From NCBI GenBank assembly GCA_964521715.1, contig CAZFSS010000004.1, positions 124,001 to 188,000 on the forward strand: a stretch of DNA of 64,000 nucleotides, written 5' to 3'. Of this stretch, positions 42,471 to 51,835 are shown in pieces (position 1 is the stretch's first letter; the number at the start of each line of letters is the position of its first letter). The notes under the pieces are model-generated. The model had not been told where the DNA came from and did no database searches. It saw only the letters and a list, made by a program, of their open reading frames with translations. Source of the DNA: DAOVRD01 sp964521715. GTDB lineage: Bacteria; Planctomycetota; Brocadiia; SM23-32. The position numbers and the translations under genes were made by a program.

Positions 42471-43064
42471 ATGGCCGACAAAGCCGCCTGTATCCTTAAG
42501 ACGGCCGAGAGGCTCTTCGCGGCCGGGCGTTACCACGAGGTGACACTGGACGACATCTGCAAGGAAGCCGGCGTCGGCAAGGGCACCGTCTACCGCTACT
42601 TCAAAGACAAAGAGGACCTCTTTTGGCAAGTGATACTGTCCGGCTTGGACGAACTGGTCGAGTCCGTCCAGGAGGTGCAGGAACAGGAGCAGGACCCCGG
42701 AGAAGGCCTGCGGAGAGTGGCGCGCTGCATCGCGGATTTCTTCATCGGGCGAAGCGCCCTCTTCGGCCTGATGTGGGGCGAGAGCTTCCGGGGCTCCGGC
42801 CACAAGAAGAAGTTCTGGAAGCAATGGCGCAGCAAAGAAGAGGGCTTTCTGGCCGTTACGACGGGCTTCATCGCCCGGGGCATGGAACAGGGGCGCTACG
42901 CGAGCCAGTTCAGCCCGCAGGCAGCCGCCCGGCTGCTGCTGGGCATGATCCGCACGGCCCTGTGGAATCGAGAGGACATGCCCGACGGCGAGCGGTGGCC
43001 CGTAGCCATCGTGGAGCTGTTCGAGAACGGCATCCTGGCGCGCAAATCCAGCCAACCGAAGTGA
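42471..43064 (+). CDS. TetR/AcrR-family transcriptional repressor
   Basis: A 197-residue regulator. The N-terminal helix-turn-helix (about 25-45) has the usual VTLDDICKEAGVGKGTVYRYF pattern (read here as VTLDDICKEAGVG then KGTVYRYF). The C-terminal ligand-binding domain is helical. It heads an operon with a TolC-like protein, two adaptors and an ABC pair, behind an operator overlapping the start region, so it probably represses itself and the exporter until an inducer binds. GGGAGCGGGCC precedes the ATG. Confidence 0.93.
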   Translation: MADKAACILKTAERLFAAGRYHEVTLDDICKEAGVGKGTVYRYFKDKEDLFWQVILSGLDELVESVQEVQEQEQDPGEGLRRVARCIADFFIGRSALFGLMWGESFRGSGHKKKFWKQWRSKEEGFLAVTTGFIARGMEQGRYASQFSPQAAARLLLGMIRTALWNREDMPDGERWPVAIVELFENGILARKSSQPK

Positions 43065-43075
43065 GAAACCGAATC

Positions 43076-44761
43076 ATGTCAAGACCTCTGTGCCCTCCCT
43101 TGCTCGCGTTGGTGGCAGCCGGCGTGACGCTGGGCCTCGCCGCAGGCTGCACGCGCCAGCACTACAGGGAATCGGCCGACCGGCAAGTCAGCGCCATCCT
43201 GGAGCAGAAGGCGCCCGAAGTGCCGGAGTTCGCGCCGGAGGCGTTTGCGATCGAGCCCACGCCGCAGTCGCAGGAGACAGTGCACCGCCTGGCCGGCCTG
43301 GCCGAGCCCGTCGCCGGGCCGCAGCAGCCGGCGATGTCCGTCCGGCGCGAGGCTCAGCCGGCCGAGCCCGTGGTCTTGTCGCTCGAGACCGCGTTGCGGA
43401 TCGCGGCGCTCAACAGCCGCGACTACCAGTCCGAGAAGGAAGCCCTTTACACGAGGGTGCTCGACCTCACGTACCAGCGTTACCTTTTCAACCCGCAGTT
43501 CTTCGGAACGCTGGGGGGCGAGTACCAGACCGTCGACAGCGGCCAGGAAAACACGATCAGCGGGGGCAGCAATTTCGGCTTCAACTGGCTGCTGGCCACG
43601 GGAGCCCGGCTAAGCGTGGGCCTGGCGTCCAGCTTCAGCGAGTTCGTGTCCGGGGATCCGGAGAAGGCGGCGTCGTCCGTGCTCTCGGCCACCATAACCC
43701 AGCCGTTGCTCCAGGGCGCAGGCGTCTCCGTCAAGAGCCCGCTGATCCAGGCCGAGCACGAAGTCGTCTACAGGGTCCGCGAATTCGTGCGCTACCGACG
43801 GACGTTCTTCGTGAACGTCCTCTCAGACTACTACGGGGTCCTTCGCGAGCGGCAACTGCTTGAGAACCAACTGCTGAACTACCAGAACCTCGTCATCGTG
43901 AGGAAGCGGGCCGAGGCCTTCGGGGAAGCGGGCCGCTATGGCAAGTTCGAGGTCGACGAAGTCCGACAGGACGAGCTGAGCGCGAAGGACAGCGCCGAAG
44001 CAGCCGAGCAGAGGTATCGGAACGCGCTCGACCGGTTCAAGGTCACGCTCGGACTTCCCACCGAGACCCAGGTCGTCCTGGACATGAAGGAGCTGGAACG
44101 CCTGAGCCCGGAGCAGATCGTCGAGGTGAAGCTTGACGCTGACCAGTCCGCGGAGATCGCCCTGACGAACCGGCTCGACCTGATGACAACGCGCGATAGG
44201 GTCCAGGACGCCGAGCGCGAAGTCGAGGTGGCGGCCAACGACCTGCTGCCCGGGCTGGACCTGGAGGCCACGGTCGAGACGGACACCGAGCGGCCAACCG
44301 AGCCCCTGGACTTCCAGGCAGGCAACACGGACTTGACGGTCGGCGTGGAACTCAACCTGCCGCTGGACAAGCTGCCCGAACGGAACGAATACCGCAGGAA
44401 GCTGATAGATCTGGAGCAGGCTCGGCGGGACTTCCAGGAAGGGCGGGACCAGGTCGTGCTGGGTGTGCGCAACGTCTGGCGTCAGTATGGCCGCGCCAAG
44501 AGCAGTTACGAGATAGAAAAGGGCGGCCTGGCCCTTGCGGAAGGGCGAGTGACGAACACGCAGATGCTGTTCGAGGCTGGGCGGTTGACCGACCTGCGTC
44601 GCGTGCTCGATGCACAGGCGGCCCTGATACGCTCCCAGAACGCCGTCACAACGGCGCTGGTCGACTACAAGGTGGCGAGCCTCGAGCTCGCGCGGGATAT
44701 GGACATCCTTGCCGTCAGCGAAGACGGACAACCAAAGGAGGACTTCGATGCGTACCAGTGA
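43076..44761 (+). CDS. TolC-family outer-membrane efflux lipoprotein
   Basis: A 561-residue outer-membrane channel protein. A signal sequence ends in a lipobox, LAAGC with C25, so it is lipidated like OprM. The two OEP halves are seen as long helices separated by beta-strand parts (ITQPLLQGAGVSVKSPLIQ; LDLEATVETDTE; VGVELNLPLDK). It starts 11 bp after tetR and overlaps the first long adaptor by 14 bp. It would give the exit duct for the ABC pump downstream, and perhaps for the upstream one. Confidence 0.88.
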   Translation: MSRPLCPPLLALVAAGVTLGLAAGCTRQHYRESADRQVSAILEQKAPEVPEFAPEAFAIEPTPQSQETVHRLAGLAEPVAGPQQPAMSVRREAQPAEPVVLSLETALRIAALNSRDYQSEKEALYTRVLDLTYQRYLFNPQFFGTLGGEYQTVDSGQENTISGGSNFGFNWLLATGARLSVGLASSFSEFVSGDPEKAASSVLSATITQPLLQGAGVSVKSPLIQAEHEVVYRVREFVRYRRTFFVNVLSDYYGVLRERQLLENQLLNYQNLVIVRKRAEAFGEAGRYGKFEVDEVRQDELSAKDSAEAAEQRYRNALDRFKVTLGLPTETQVVLDMKELERLSPEQIVEVKLDADQSAEIALTNRLDLMTTRDRVQDAEREVEVAANDLLPGLDLEATVETDTERPTEPLDFQAGNTDLTVGVELNLPLDKLPERNEYRRKLIDLEQARRDFQEGRDQVVLGVRNVWRQYGRAKSSYEIEKGGLALAEGRVTNTQMLFEAGRLTDLRRVLDAQAALIRSQNAVTTALVDYKVASLELARDMDILAVSEDGQPKEDFDAYQ

Positions 44762-46766
44762 CAGGAACCCCGAGCAGCATAGCCCCAGCGTCCTGCCAGG
44801 TCCTCTCGCCTCCGGGGCGGCCCACGGCGTTCCGAGGCGCAGGAGGCTCAGAGCGGCCGTCATAGCGGCGGGTCTGGTGGTGGTCGTCGGCGCCCTCGGC
44901 CTCACACTGTTGGCTGCGCCGGGCGCCAACAGCGAAGAGAAGGTCCTGCGCAAGGCCGAGGTGAAACGCGGTGACCTGACCGTTTCGGTCACCGAAGGCG
45001 GCACGCTGCGCGCCCTGAAGTCGCTCGAGATAAAGAACCAGGTGGAGGGCGACAGGAGGACTATCGTCGAGCTCGTCGACGAGGGCACGGAGATCACGCC
45101 GCAGGACGTCGCGGACGGGATGGTCCTGGTCAAGCTCGACTCCTCCGACCTGGAAGAGAGGGAAAGCCAGCAGCAGATCAGGTTCTACAACTCGGAGGCC
45201 GCCTACAAGGGAGCCGTCGAAGACCTGGCCATCCAGGAGAAGCAGAACGAGAGCGACGTCTCCATCGCCGAGCTCAAGGTGAAGTTCGCCCGCATGGAGC
45301 TGGAGCGTTACCTGGGCAAGGACCTGGCCGGCCAGGTGCTGCAGGAGAGAATGGAGTTCACCAACCTGGCCGAAGACGAGAGGCTGGGCGGCACGGCCAA
45401 GCAGGAGCTGCGGAACCTGGACTCGAAGGTGCTGCTGGCCAGCGCCGGGTTGTCCAACCAGGTCGAGAAGCTCGGGTGGACGGAGAAGCTCAATACACAG
45501 GGCTACGTCGGCCGAAACGAACTGACGAGCGACCAACTCGAGAAGGACCGGCTGGAAGTAGACAAGCAGAAGGCCGCGGAGGACCTGAACCTTTTCAAGC
45601 TCTACACGCTTCCGAAGGATGCCGAGCAGCGCTACAGCGACTACCAGGAAGCCAACCGCGAGCTCGAGCGGGTGCAGGCCCGCGCCCGCAGCGCGCTGGC
45701 GCAGAAGGAGGCCAACCTCAAGTCCACCGAGGCGAGCTACAAACTCGATAAGGAACGTCTTGAGAAGCTCAATGGCAATGTGGAGAAGTGCACGATTCGC
45801 GCGCCCCAGCCCGGGCACGTCGTCTACCCGGGCAGCTCCAATCCGTGGCACAGGCAGCAGATCCGCGAGGGCGAGAGGGTCTGGCAGAACCAGGAGATCC
45901 TCAGCATCCCCGATATGTCCACCATAGCGGCTCGCGTGAACGTCCACGAGACCGACGTCGACAAGGTGAAGGCCGGCCAGGATGCGCTCATCTCCGTCGA
46001 AGCCCTGCCGGGCAAGTCGTTCCCCGGGAAGGTGGTGAACGTCAGCCCCGTGGCCAGTGCCGAGGCCGCGTGGCTCAACCCCGACATCAAGGTCTACGAG
46101 ACCGACATCTCCCTGAACAGCGTGCCCCCGGGCCTGACGCCCGGAATGTCGACAACCGCAGAGATCATCATCGCCCGGCTCACCAGCGTCCTCTACATCC
46201 CCATCGAAGCCGTCACCACGCACGAAGAGCATCGAGTCTGCTGGGTCGATAAGCCCGGCGGGCCCGAACTCCGCACGATCCAGACCGGCTACTTCACCGA
46301 GAAGTTCGTCGAGGCCAAAGAGGGCCTGCAGGAAGGCGAAGTCGTCTACATCGATGCGCCCCAGGAGCTGCCCGAGGAGGAAACCGGCACCCAGCCCGCG
46401 CGCCTGGCCGAGCTGGAGCGCCTGGCGACGCTCCCGGAAGTGACAGCGCCGGTCCCGGGCACGACCGAGGCCGCACCGGGGCTCGCCGAGGCCCAGCAGC
46501 CGGCCACGGAACCGGCAGCCGCGGACCAGGCCGCCTCCGATTACGTCGTGAACGGGCAGATCAACTGGCAGAAGCTGGGGCCGGAACTGCGCGGCCTCAG
46601 TGACGAAGAGCGCACCAAGAAGCTCAACGACATCAGGGGCAAGCTCTCCGAAGACCAGCGTAAGGTGTTCGACGAGGCGCTCAACAGATTCCAGAACATG
46701 TCCGACGAGGAGAGGCAGCAGCGCCGACAGCAGGGGAGGCAGGGCGCCGGACAGGAAGGCGGCTAG
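44748..46766 (+). CDS. Long HlyD-type periplasmic adaptor, copy 1
   Basis: A 672-residue adaptor, about 250 longer than usual. It has an N-terminal membrane helix (about 35-58), lipoyl halves (KRGDLTVSVTEGGTL; CTIRAPQPGHVVYPG) and a long helical hairpin with a conserved insert (ERYLGKDLAGQVLQE ... GYVGRNELTSDQ). The beta-barrel region follows, then a Pro/Ala/Glu-rich linker and a C-terminal tail with NGQINWQKLGPELRGLSDEER and LSEDQRKVF. The tail is shared with the next gene. AAAGGAGG precedes the ATG. Confidence 0.85.
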   Translation: MRTSDRNPEQHSPSVLPGPLASGAAHGVPRRRRLRAAVIAAGLVVVVGALGLTLLAAPGANSEEKVLRKAEVKRGDLTVSVTEGGTLRALKSLEIKNQVEGDRRTIVELVDEGTEITPQDVADGMVLVKLDSSDLEERESQQQIRFYNSEAAYKGAVEDLAIQEKQNESDVSIAELKVKFARMELERYLGKDLAGQVLQERMEFTNLAEDERLGGTAKQELRNLDSKVLLASAGLSNQVEKLGWTEKLNTQGYVGRNELTSDQLEKDRLEVDKQKAAEDLNLFKLYTLPKDAEQRYSDYQEANRELERVQARARSALAQKEANLKSTEASYKLDKERLEKLNGNVEKCTIRAPQPGHVVYPGSSNPWHRQQIREGERVWQNQEILSIPDMSTIAARVNVHETDVDKVKAGQDALISVEALPGKSFPGKVVNVSPVASAEAAWLNPDIKVYETDISLNSVPPGLTPGMSTTAEIIIARLTSVLYIPIEAVTTHEEHRVCWVDKPGGPELRTIQTGYFTEKFVEAKEGLQEGEVVYIDAPQELPEEETGTQPARLAELERLATLPEVTAPVPGTTEAAPGLAEAQQPATEPAAADQAASDYVVNGQINWQKLGPELRGLSDEERTKKLNDIRGKLSEDQRKVFDEALNRFQNMSDEERQQRRQQGRQGAGQEGG

Positions 46767-46842
46767 ACTCCAGGCCACTCCCCCCGGGCGCTTCAGACGG
46801 AGCATGCGCGTCGGCTGTCAGACATGGAGCAGGACGGTCCCA

Positions 46843-48963
46843 ATGAGGCCAAGCGCAAACGACGCACGACAGACAGTGGAAGAGATATCTGGCGACACGC
46901 AGCGCAAGCTGCGCCGCCGGCCCGGCAGCCTCATCAAGACCGCCGCGGTCCTGATCGGGCTCGCCCTCGTGGCCAGTCTCGCCTACGGCCTGCTTGCGAA
47001 GCCGGCTGAAGAGAGTGATACGGAAGGCATCCCCACCGTCGCGGTCAAACGCGGCGACCTGCCCATCATCGTCAGCCAGCGCGGGTCAGTCTGGGCCATG
47101 AAGCCGCTGGAGATAAAGAGCGAGGTCGAAGGCTGGGCTACCATCCTGGAGCTTGTCCACGAGGGAACATTCATCACGCAGAAGGACGTCGATGATGGGC
47201 TCGTGCTGGTCAGGCTCGACTCGTCGGGCCTCGTGGAGACGGCCGCCGACCAGCAGGTCAGCTTATACAAGGCCGAAGCGGATTACACCAAGGCCCAGGA
47301 AGACTATGAGATCCAGAAGAAGCAGAACGAGAGCGATATCGCCCTGGCAGAACTGAGAGTCAAGTTCGCCGGCATGGACCTGGACCACTATCTCGGATCG
47401 GACCTCGCCGCCCAGGTGCTGCAGGAGCAGATCGACTTCACCAACCTGGCCGAGGATGACAGGCTCGGAGGATCGGCCCGGCAGAACCTGCGCGAGCTGG
47501 AATCCGGAGTGCTGCTGGCCTCCTCCTCCCTCTCCAACCAGGAAGAGCAGCTCGAATGGACCAAGAAGCTCCACGACCAGGGCTACGTGGGCAGCAACGA
47601 CCTGGCAAGCGACCAGTTGCAGAGGGACAGGGTGGCCATTGACGAGCAGAGAGCGGAAGAGGAGCTGAACCTGTTCAAGCTCTACACGTTGCCGAAGGAT
47701 GCCGAGCAGCTCTTCAGCGGGCCCGGCGGACAGGGCACGCCGGCCGGCTACAGGGAGTCGGTACGAGACCTGGACCGCGTGAACGCTCGGGCGCAGAGCC
47801 GGATCACCCAGGCCGAGGCCAGGCTCAAGTCAAGCCAGGCCCAGCTCCAGCTTGCTCAGGATCGCCTGGCCAAGACCAAGGACATGATCGAGAAGTGCGT
47901 GATCCGCGCGCCGGCCACCGGAGAGGTCATCTACGGCTCCAGCGGACAGGAGCTCTACAGGCAGGACTCCCCCATCGAAGAGGGAGCGTCCGTGCAACAG
48001 GGCGGCGTGCTGATCCGCATACCCGACGTCTCCGACCTGGCCGTCTATATGAACGTGCCGGAGGCGAAGATCGACAAGCTCAAGGTCGGCCAGCCGGCCC
48101 TCATCACCACGGAGGCGGCGCCAGACAAGACCTTGCTCGGCCGCGTGGCCAGGATAAGCCCGATGGCCAATCCCGCCCAAGCCTGGCTCAACCCCGACGC
48201 GAAGGTCTATGAGACGCGGGTCGCCCTGCTGGAAACGCCCGAGAACTTCATCCCCGGCATGTCGGCCACCGCACAAATAGTCGTCGCCCAGCTCAAGGAC
48301 GTCATCTACGTCCCCACGCAGGCGGTCGTGACCCGTCGCGGCAAGTCATTCTGCTGGGTCAAAGGCGTCGAACTGCCCCGGCGTGTCATGATCGGGCACA
48401 GCGGCGACGAGTACGTCGAGATCACGGACGGGCTCAACCCCGGCGAGGAGGCCTATCTGGCCCCGCCCAGACCCATCGAGGAAGAGCTGCTCAAGCAGAT
48501 CGAGGGCGCCGAGGAAGCCGCCCCGCAAGAGGGCGTTGAGCTCCCCGGACCGCCGGCGCTGCCGCAGACCGAGCAGCCGCCGCAGCCCGAGCAGCGGCCG
48601 CAGGCCCAACAGGCCGCGCAGGAAGGCGGCGCCGAGCAGGCGGCCGGCTCCGAGTACATGACGGACGGCCGTGTCGACTGGCGCAAGATACGCCAGGAGA
48701 TGCAGGGCCTGTCTGACGAAGAACGCACCGCGAAGCTCCAGGAGATCCTCCAGAAGCTGCCGGCCGACCAGCGAGAACAGATGCAGCAGCGCATGAGCGG
48801 CGGAGCAGGCGGCCGCGGCGGGCCGGGAGCCGGCGGACCTGGAGAAGGTGGCCCACGCGGCGGCGGTGGCCCCGGAGGGGGCGGCGGGGCCGGAGGCGCC
48901 GGCGGAGCCGGAGCCGGCGGCCGGCGCGGAGCCGGAGGCGGGCAAGAGACCCCGAGCCCTTAG
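46843..48963 (+). CDS. Long HlyD-type periplasmic adaptor, copy 2
   Basis: A 706-residue paralogue of the previous gene, collinear throughout: membrane helix (about 25-45), KRGDLPIIVSQRGSV, the DHYLGSDLAAQVLQEQ insert, GYVGSNDLASDQ, CVIRAPATGEVIYG, beta-barrel, linker, and the tail DGRVDWRKIRQEMQGLSDEER. It ends in about 50 residues of almost pure Gly, Ala, Pro and Arg. The two copies are clearly a tandem duplication that has diverged; they may form mixed hexamers or act one after the other. It starts 76 bp after copy 1. Confidence 0.85.
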   Translation: MRPSANDARQTVEEISGDTQRKLRRRPGSLIKTAAVLIGLALVASLAYGLLAKPAEESDTEGIPTVAVKRGDLPIIVSQRGSVWAMKPLEIKSEVEGWATILELVHEGTFITQKDVDDGLVLVRLDSSGLVETAADQQVSLYKAEADYTKAQEDYEIQKKQNESDIALAELRVKFAGMDLDHYLGSDLAAQVLQEQIDFTNLAEDDRLGGSARQNLRELESGVLLASSSLSNQEEQLEWTKKLHDQGYVGSNDLASDQLQRDRVAIDEQRAEEELNLFKLYTLPKDAEQLFSGPGGQGTPAGYRESVRDLDRVNARAQSRITQAEARLKSSQAQLQLAQDRLAKTKDMIEKCVIRAPATGEVIYGSSGQELYRQDSPIEEGASVQQGGVLIRIPDVSDLAVYMNVPEAKIDKLKVGQPALITTEAAPDKTLLGRVARISPMANPAQAWLNPDAKVYETRVALLETPENFIPGMSATAQIVVAQLKDVIYVPTQAVVTRRGKSFCWVKGVELPRRVMIGHSGDEYVEITDGLNPGEEAYLAPPRPIEEELLKQIEGAEEAAPQEGVELPGPPALPQTEQPPQPEQRPQAQQAAQEGGAEQAAGSEYMTDGRVDWRKIRQEMQGLSDEERTAKLQEILQKLPADQREQMQQRMSGGAGGRGGPGAGGPGEGGPRGGGGPGGGGGAGGAGGAGAGGRRGAGGGQETPSP

Positions 48964-49006
48964 GACCGCTCCCAGCAAGAGCGCAAAGCGAAGGAAAGGC
49001 AACCTG

Positions 49007-49711
49007 ATGGCGCTGGCTGAACTCAGGGACGTCTGGAAGACTTATGTAATGGGCCACACCTTGCTCCATGCGCTCAAAGGCGTGAACTTCTCCCTCGAAC
49101 AAGGCGAGATGGTGGCCCTGATGGGCCCCTCAGGCTCGGGCAAGTCCACGTTCCTCAACCTGGTGGGGTGCCTTGACACCCCGTCTCGGGGGCAGTACAT
49201 CCTCGGCGGGCGGGACGTCTCCACGATGAACGATGACGAACTGAGCGAGGTGCGCGCCAGCGAGATCGGCTTCATCTTCCAGTCCTACAACCTGATCCCC
49301 CAGCTCAACGTCATCGAGAACATCGAGATCCCCCTCTACTACCGCGGCGTCTCGGAGCGGGAGAGCTACGACAGGGCCGTCATGCTGGCCGAACGCGTGG
49401 GGCTCGGCCAGCGCCTCACGCACGTGCCCACGGAGCTGAGCGGCGGCGAGAGACAGCGCGTCGGCGTCGCCCGCGCCCTGGCCAGCTCGCCCCTGATCGT
49501 GCTGGCCGACGAGCCGACCGGGAACCTCGACACGAAGACGGGCCAGCAGATCCTCGACCTGTTGCACCATCTCAACGCCGACGGGGTCACCATGCTTCTG
49601 GTGACGCACGATCCCCAGGTGGCGGCCACCACGCAGAGGACCGTCTATCTGGTGGACGGAGTGCTGACCGACGGATCGCCCCCAGGCCAACCTCAGAGAA
49701 GGCGGACATGA
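49007..49711 (+). CDS. ABC transporter ATP-binding protein (MacB/LolD type)
   Basis: A 234-residue ATPase: Walker A GPSGSGKST at 40-48, signature LSGGER at 144-149, Walker B LIVLADE, EPTGNLD, VTHD switch. The Q-loop stretch GFIFQSYNLIP is standard for MacB-type ATPases. It overlaps the permease by ATGA. AAGGAAAGG precedes its ATG, 43 bp after the second adaptor. Confidence 0.94.
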   Translation: MALAELRDVWKTYVMGHTLLHALKGVNFSLEQGEMVALMGPSGSGKSTFLNLVGCLDTPSRGQYILGGRDVSTMNDDELSEVRASEIGFIFQSYNLIPQLNVIENIEIPLYYRGVSERESYDRAVMLAERVGLGQRLTHVPTELSGGERQRVGVARALASSPLIVLADEPTGNLDTKTGQQILDLLHHLNADGVTMLLVTHDPQVAATTQRTVYLVDGVLTDGSPPGQPQRRRT

Positions 49712-50982
49712 TCGGTTTTAGACTCAAACGGACCCTCAAGGCCGGCATCAAGAGCCTCTGGCTCCACAAACTGCGCAGCGGCCTGACCATGCTCGGCATC
49801 ACCTTCGGCGTCTGCTCCGTGATCGCCATGCTGGCCATCGGCACCGGGGCCAGCGAGGAGGCGCTGCAACAGATAGAGAAGCTGGGCAGCCTGAACATCA
49901 TCATCCAGAGCGTTCCCCCGCCGGAAGGCCAACAAGCGAGCGACCAGACCAGCAGGCTGAGGGAATACGGCCTGACCTACGAAGACGCCTCGCGCATCAG
50001 CACCACCATACCGGGCGTGACCATGACCGTGCCCGCCCGCAGGGCGCGGCAGACCGTCGTGCACGAGAGCCACCGGATGGATACGGACCTGGTCGGAACT
50101 GAGCCCGCGTACAGGGAAGTCAACAACGTGCAGGTCCTGCGCGGCCGGTTCCTGACGCCGATAGACATGGCCAAGAGGAGCGGCGTCTGCGTGCTGGGTC
50201 GCACAGCCGCCCAGGCGCTGTTCCCCCTCGGGGACGCCATCGGCTCGTCGGTCCGGTGTGGCGAGAGCCGCTTCAGGGTGGTCGGCATCGTCTCCTCGTT
50301 CGCACGCGGCGAGTTCGCCGGCAAGAAGCTGGCGGGCGACCCGAACTCCGAGATCTACGTGCCGCTGGGAACGATGAACCTCTACTTCGGCGAGAACATC
50401 ACCTTCGGCTCTTCCGGCACAAGGACCTTCGAGCATGTCCAACTGCACGAACTGACCGTCCGCGTCGCCTCCCTGGACGACGTGCGCCGCGTCGAGAGGG
50501 TCGTCGTCGCGATGATGCAGGAAACGCATGGCAAGGAGGACTACCAGATCATCGTGCCCCTCCAGCTCCTGGTGCAGGCCCGCAGGACCAAGCGCATCTT
50601 CAGCATCGTCCTCGGCTCGATTGCGGCCATCAGCCTGCTGGTCGGCGGCATCGGCATCATGAACATCACGCTGGCCACCGTGATGGAAAGGACGCGCGAG
50701 ATAGGCATCCGCCGTGCCATGGGGGCCAAGAGGCGCCACATCATCTTCCAGTTCCTCACGGAGACGTTGCTCCTGGCATGGATTGGCGGCGGCTGTGGCA
50801 TTGCCCTCGGGTTCCTCGCCCCAAGCCTCGTCGAGAAGTTCGCCGGCATGCGCACCGTCGTGACCTTCTGGTCGCTGCTGCTGGCCTTCGGCATCAGCGC
50901 GGCGGTCGGCATCGCCTTCGGGATCTATCCCGCCTACCGCGCAGCCAACATGGACCCCATCGAAGCCCTCCGGCACGAGTGA
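49708..50982 (+). CDS. MacB-like ABC transporter permease
   Basis: A 424-residue permease with four membrane helices: one N-terminal (about 28-48), a periplasmic MacB-type domain (about 50-285), and three at the C-terminus, with the FtsX signature TREIGIRRAMGAKRRHI. The ATPase is separate rather than fused as in E. coli MacB. Last gene of the tetR operon; it should work with the adaptors and the TolC-like protein in tripartite export. Confidence 0.93.
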   Translation: MIGFRLKRTLKAGIKSLWLHKLRSGLTMLGITFGVCSVIAMLAIGTGASEEALQQIEKLGSLNIIIQSVPPPEGQQASDQTSRLREYGLTYEDASRISTTIPGVTMTVPARRARQTVVHESHRMDTDLVGTEPAYREVNNVQVLRGRFLTPIDMAKRSGVCVLGRTAAQALFPLGDAIGSSVRCGESRFRVVGIVSSFARGEFAGKKLAGDPNSEIYVPLGTMNLYFGENITFGSSGTRTFEHVQLHELTVRVASLDDVRRVERVVVAMMQETHGKEDYQIIVPLQLLVQARRTKRIFSIVLGSIAAISLLVGGIGIMNITLATVMERTREIGIRRAMGAKRRHIIFQFLTETLLLAWIGGGCGIALGFLAPSLVEKFAGMRTVVTFWSLLLAFGISAAVGIAFGIYPAYRAANMDPIEALRHE

Positions 50983-51214
50983 CCCCTTCGCCCGCCTGCC
51001 GGCGCGCCCCGGCTCATCCTCCTTGCAGCCCCCTCCAGGGCGCGCCGAAGAACGCACGAAAAAGTGTACTGCCCGTCACAAACCGGTAACGCGGCCCCCT
51101 TACCATTCCCCATAGATGGTGGAGCGCGCAGGCCAGGCTCAGCGCTGAGCGCGCTCCGGAACGGAAGCCGGTCGAGCCGAGCACTCAAGCAGTCAGCGGA
51201 AAGGAGAGCCTGTC

Positions 51215-51754
51215 ATGAACGCGACGCGCGGGGAAGTTGATGGTGGTTTGATGGCGGCGGCCGCGGGCTGCAACCGCGGGCCGGTCGAGTCACTGCCCGA
51301 GCAGTGGATGGACGTCCGTGCCTTCGCCGAAGGCAGCGTCACCCCGCTGCACGTAGCGGCCGAGCACGGCAAGGCGGCGGTCGCAGCGCTGCTGCTGTCC
51401 CGCGGGGCCGACGTCAACGCCAGGACCGACGGCGGTTGGACGGCCCTGCACGGGGCTGCCGCCGCCGGGCGCACCCAGATGCTCCGACTGCTGCTCGACA
51501 GCGGCGCTGACCCCGACCTGGTGGACGGCGCGGGCGAGTCCGCCCTGCACGCAGCCGCCCGGTGGGGGCGGGCCGATGCGGCCAGGCTTCTGCTGGCCAG
51601 CGGCGCCAACGCCAGCGCCCGCAGCAACCTGGGCCGCACTGCCCTCGACGTGGCCGTCGAGCGAGGCCACCGGGACGTCGCCGCCCTGCTGCGCGCCTGC
51701 GCCGGCCGCCAGTCCGCCCCGACTGGAGCGGAACAAGAACGCACAATTGAGTGA
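51215..51754 (+). CDS. Small ankyrin-repeat protein
   Basis: A 179-residue protein with about four ankyrin repeats (TPLHVAAEHGKAAVAALLL, TALHGAAAAGRTQML, SALHAAARWGRADAARLLL, TALDVAVERGHRDVAALL). No signal peptide, so it is probably cytoplasmic. AAGGAGAG precedes the ATG. It lies after the efflux operon with a 232-bp gap in which I see no gene or clear promoter. It is a likely protein-binding module with unknown partner. Confidence 0.85.
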   Translation: MNATRGEVDGGLMAAAAGCNRGPVESLPEQWMDVRAFAEGSVTPLHVAAEHGKAAVAALLLSRGADVNARTDGGWTALHGAAAAGRTQMLRLLLDSGADPDLVDGAGESALHAAARWGRADAARLLLASGANASARSNLGRTALDVAVERGHRDVAALLRACAGRQSAPTGAEQERTIE

Positions 51755-51835
51755 CAGAACCGTGACAATCCGGACGGTAGACTGGCTTTCGCCGTCGTGG
51801 CGGTTTCAGCTAACATATCGCAAGGAGGGACAGCG

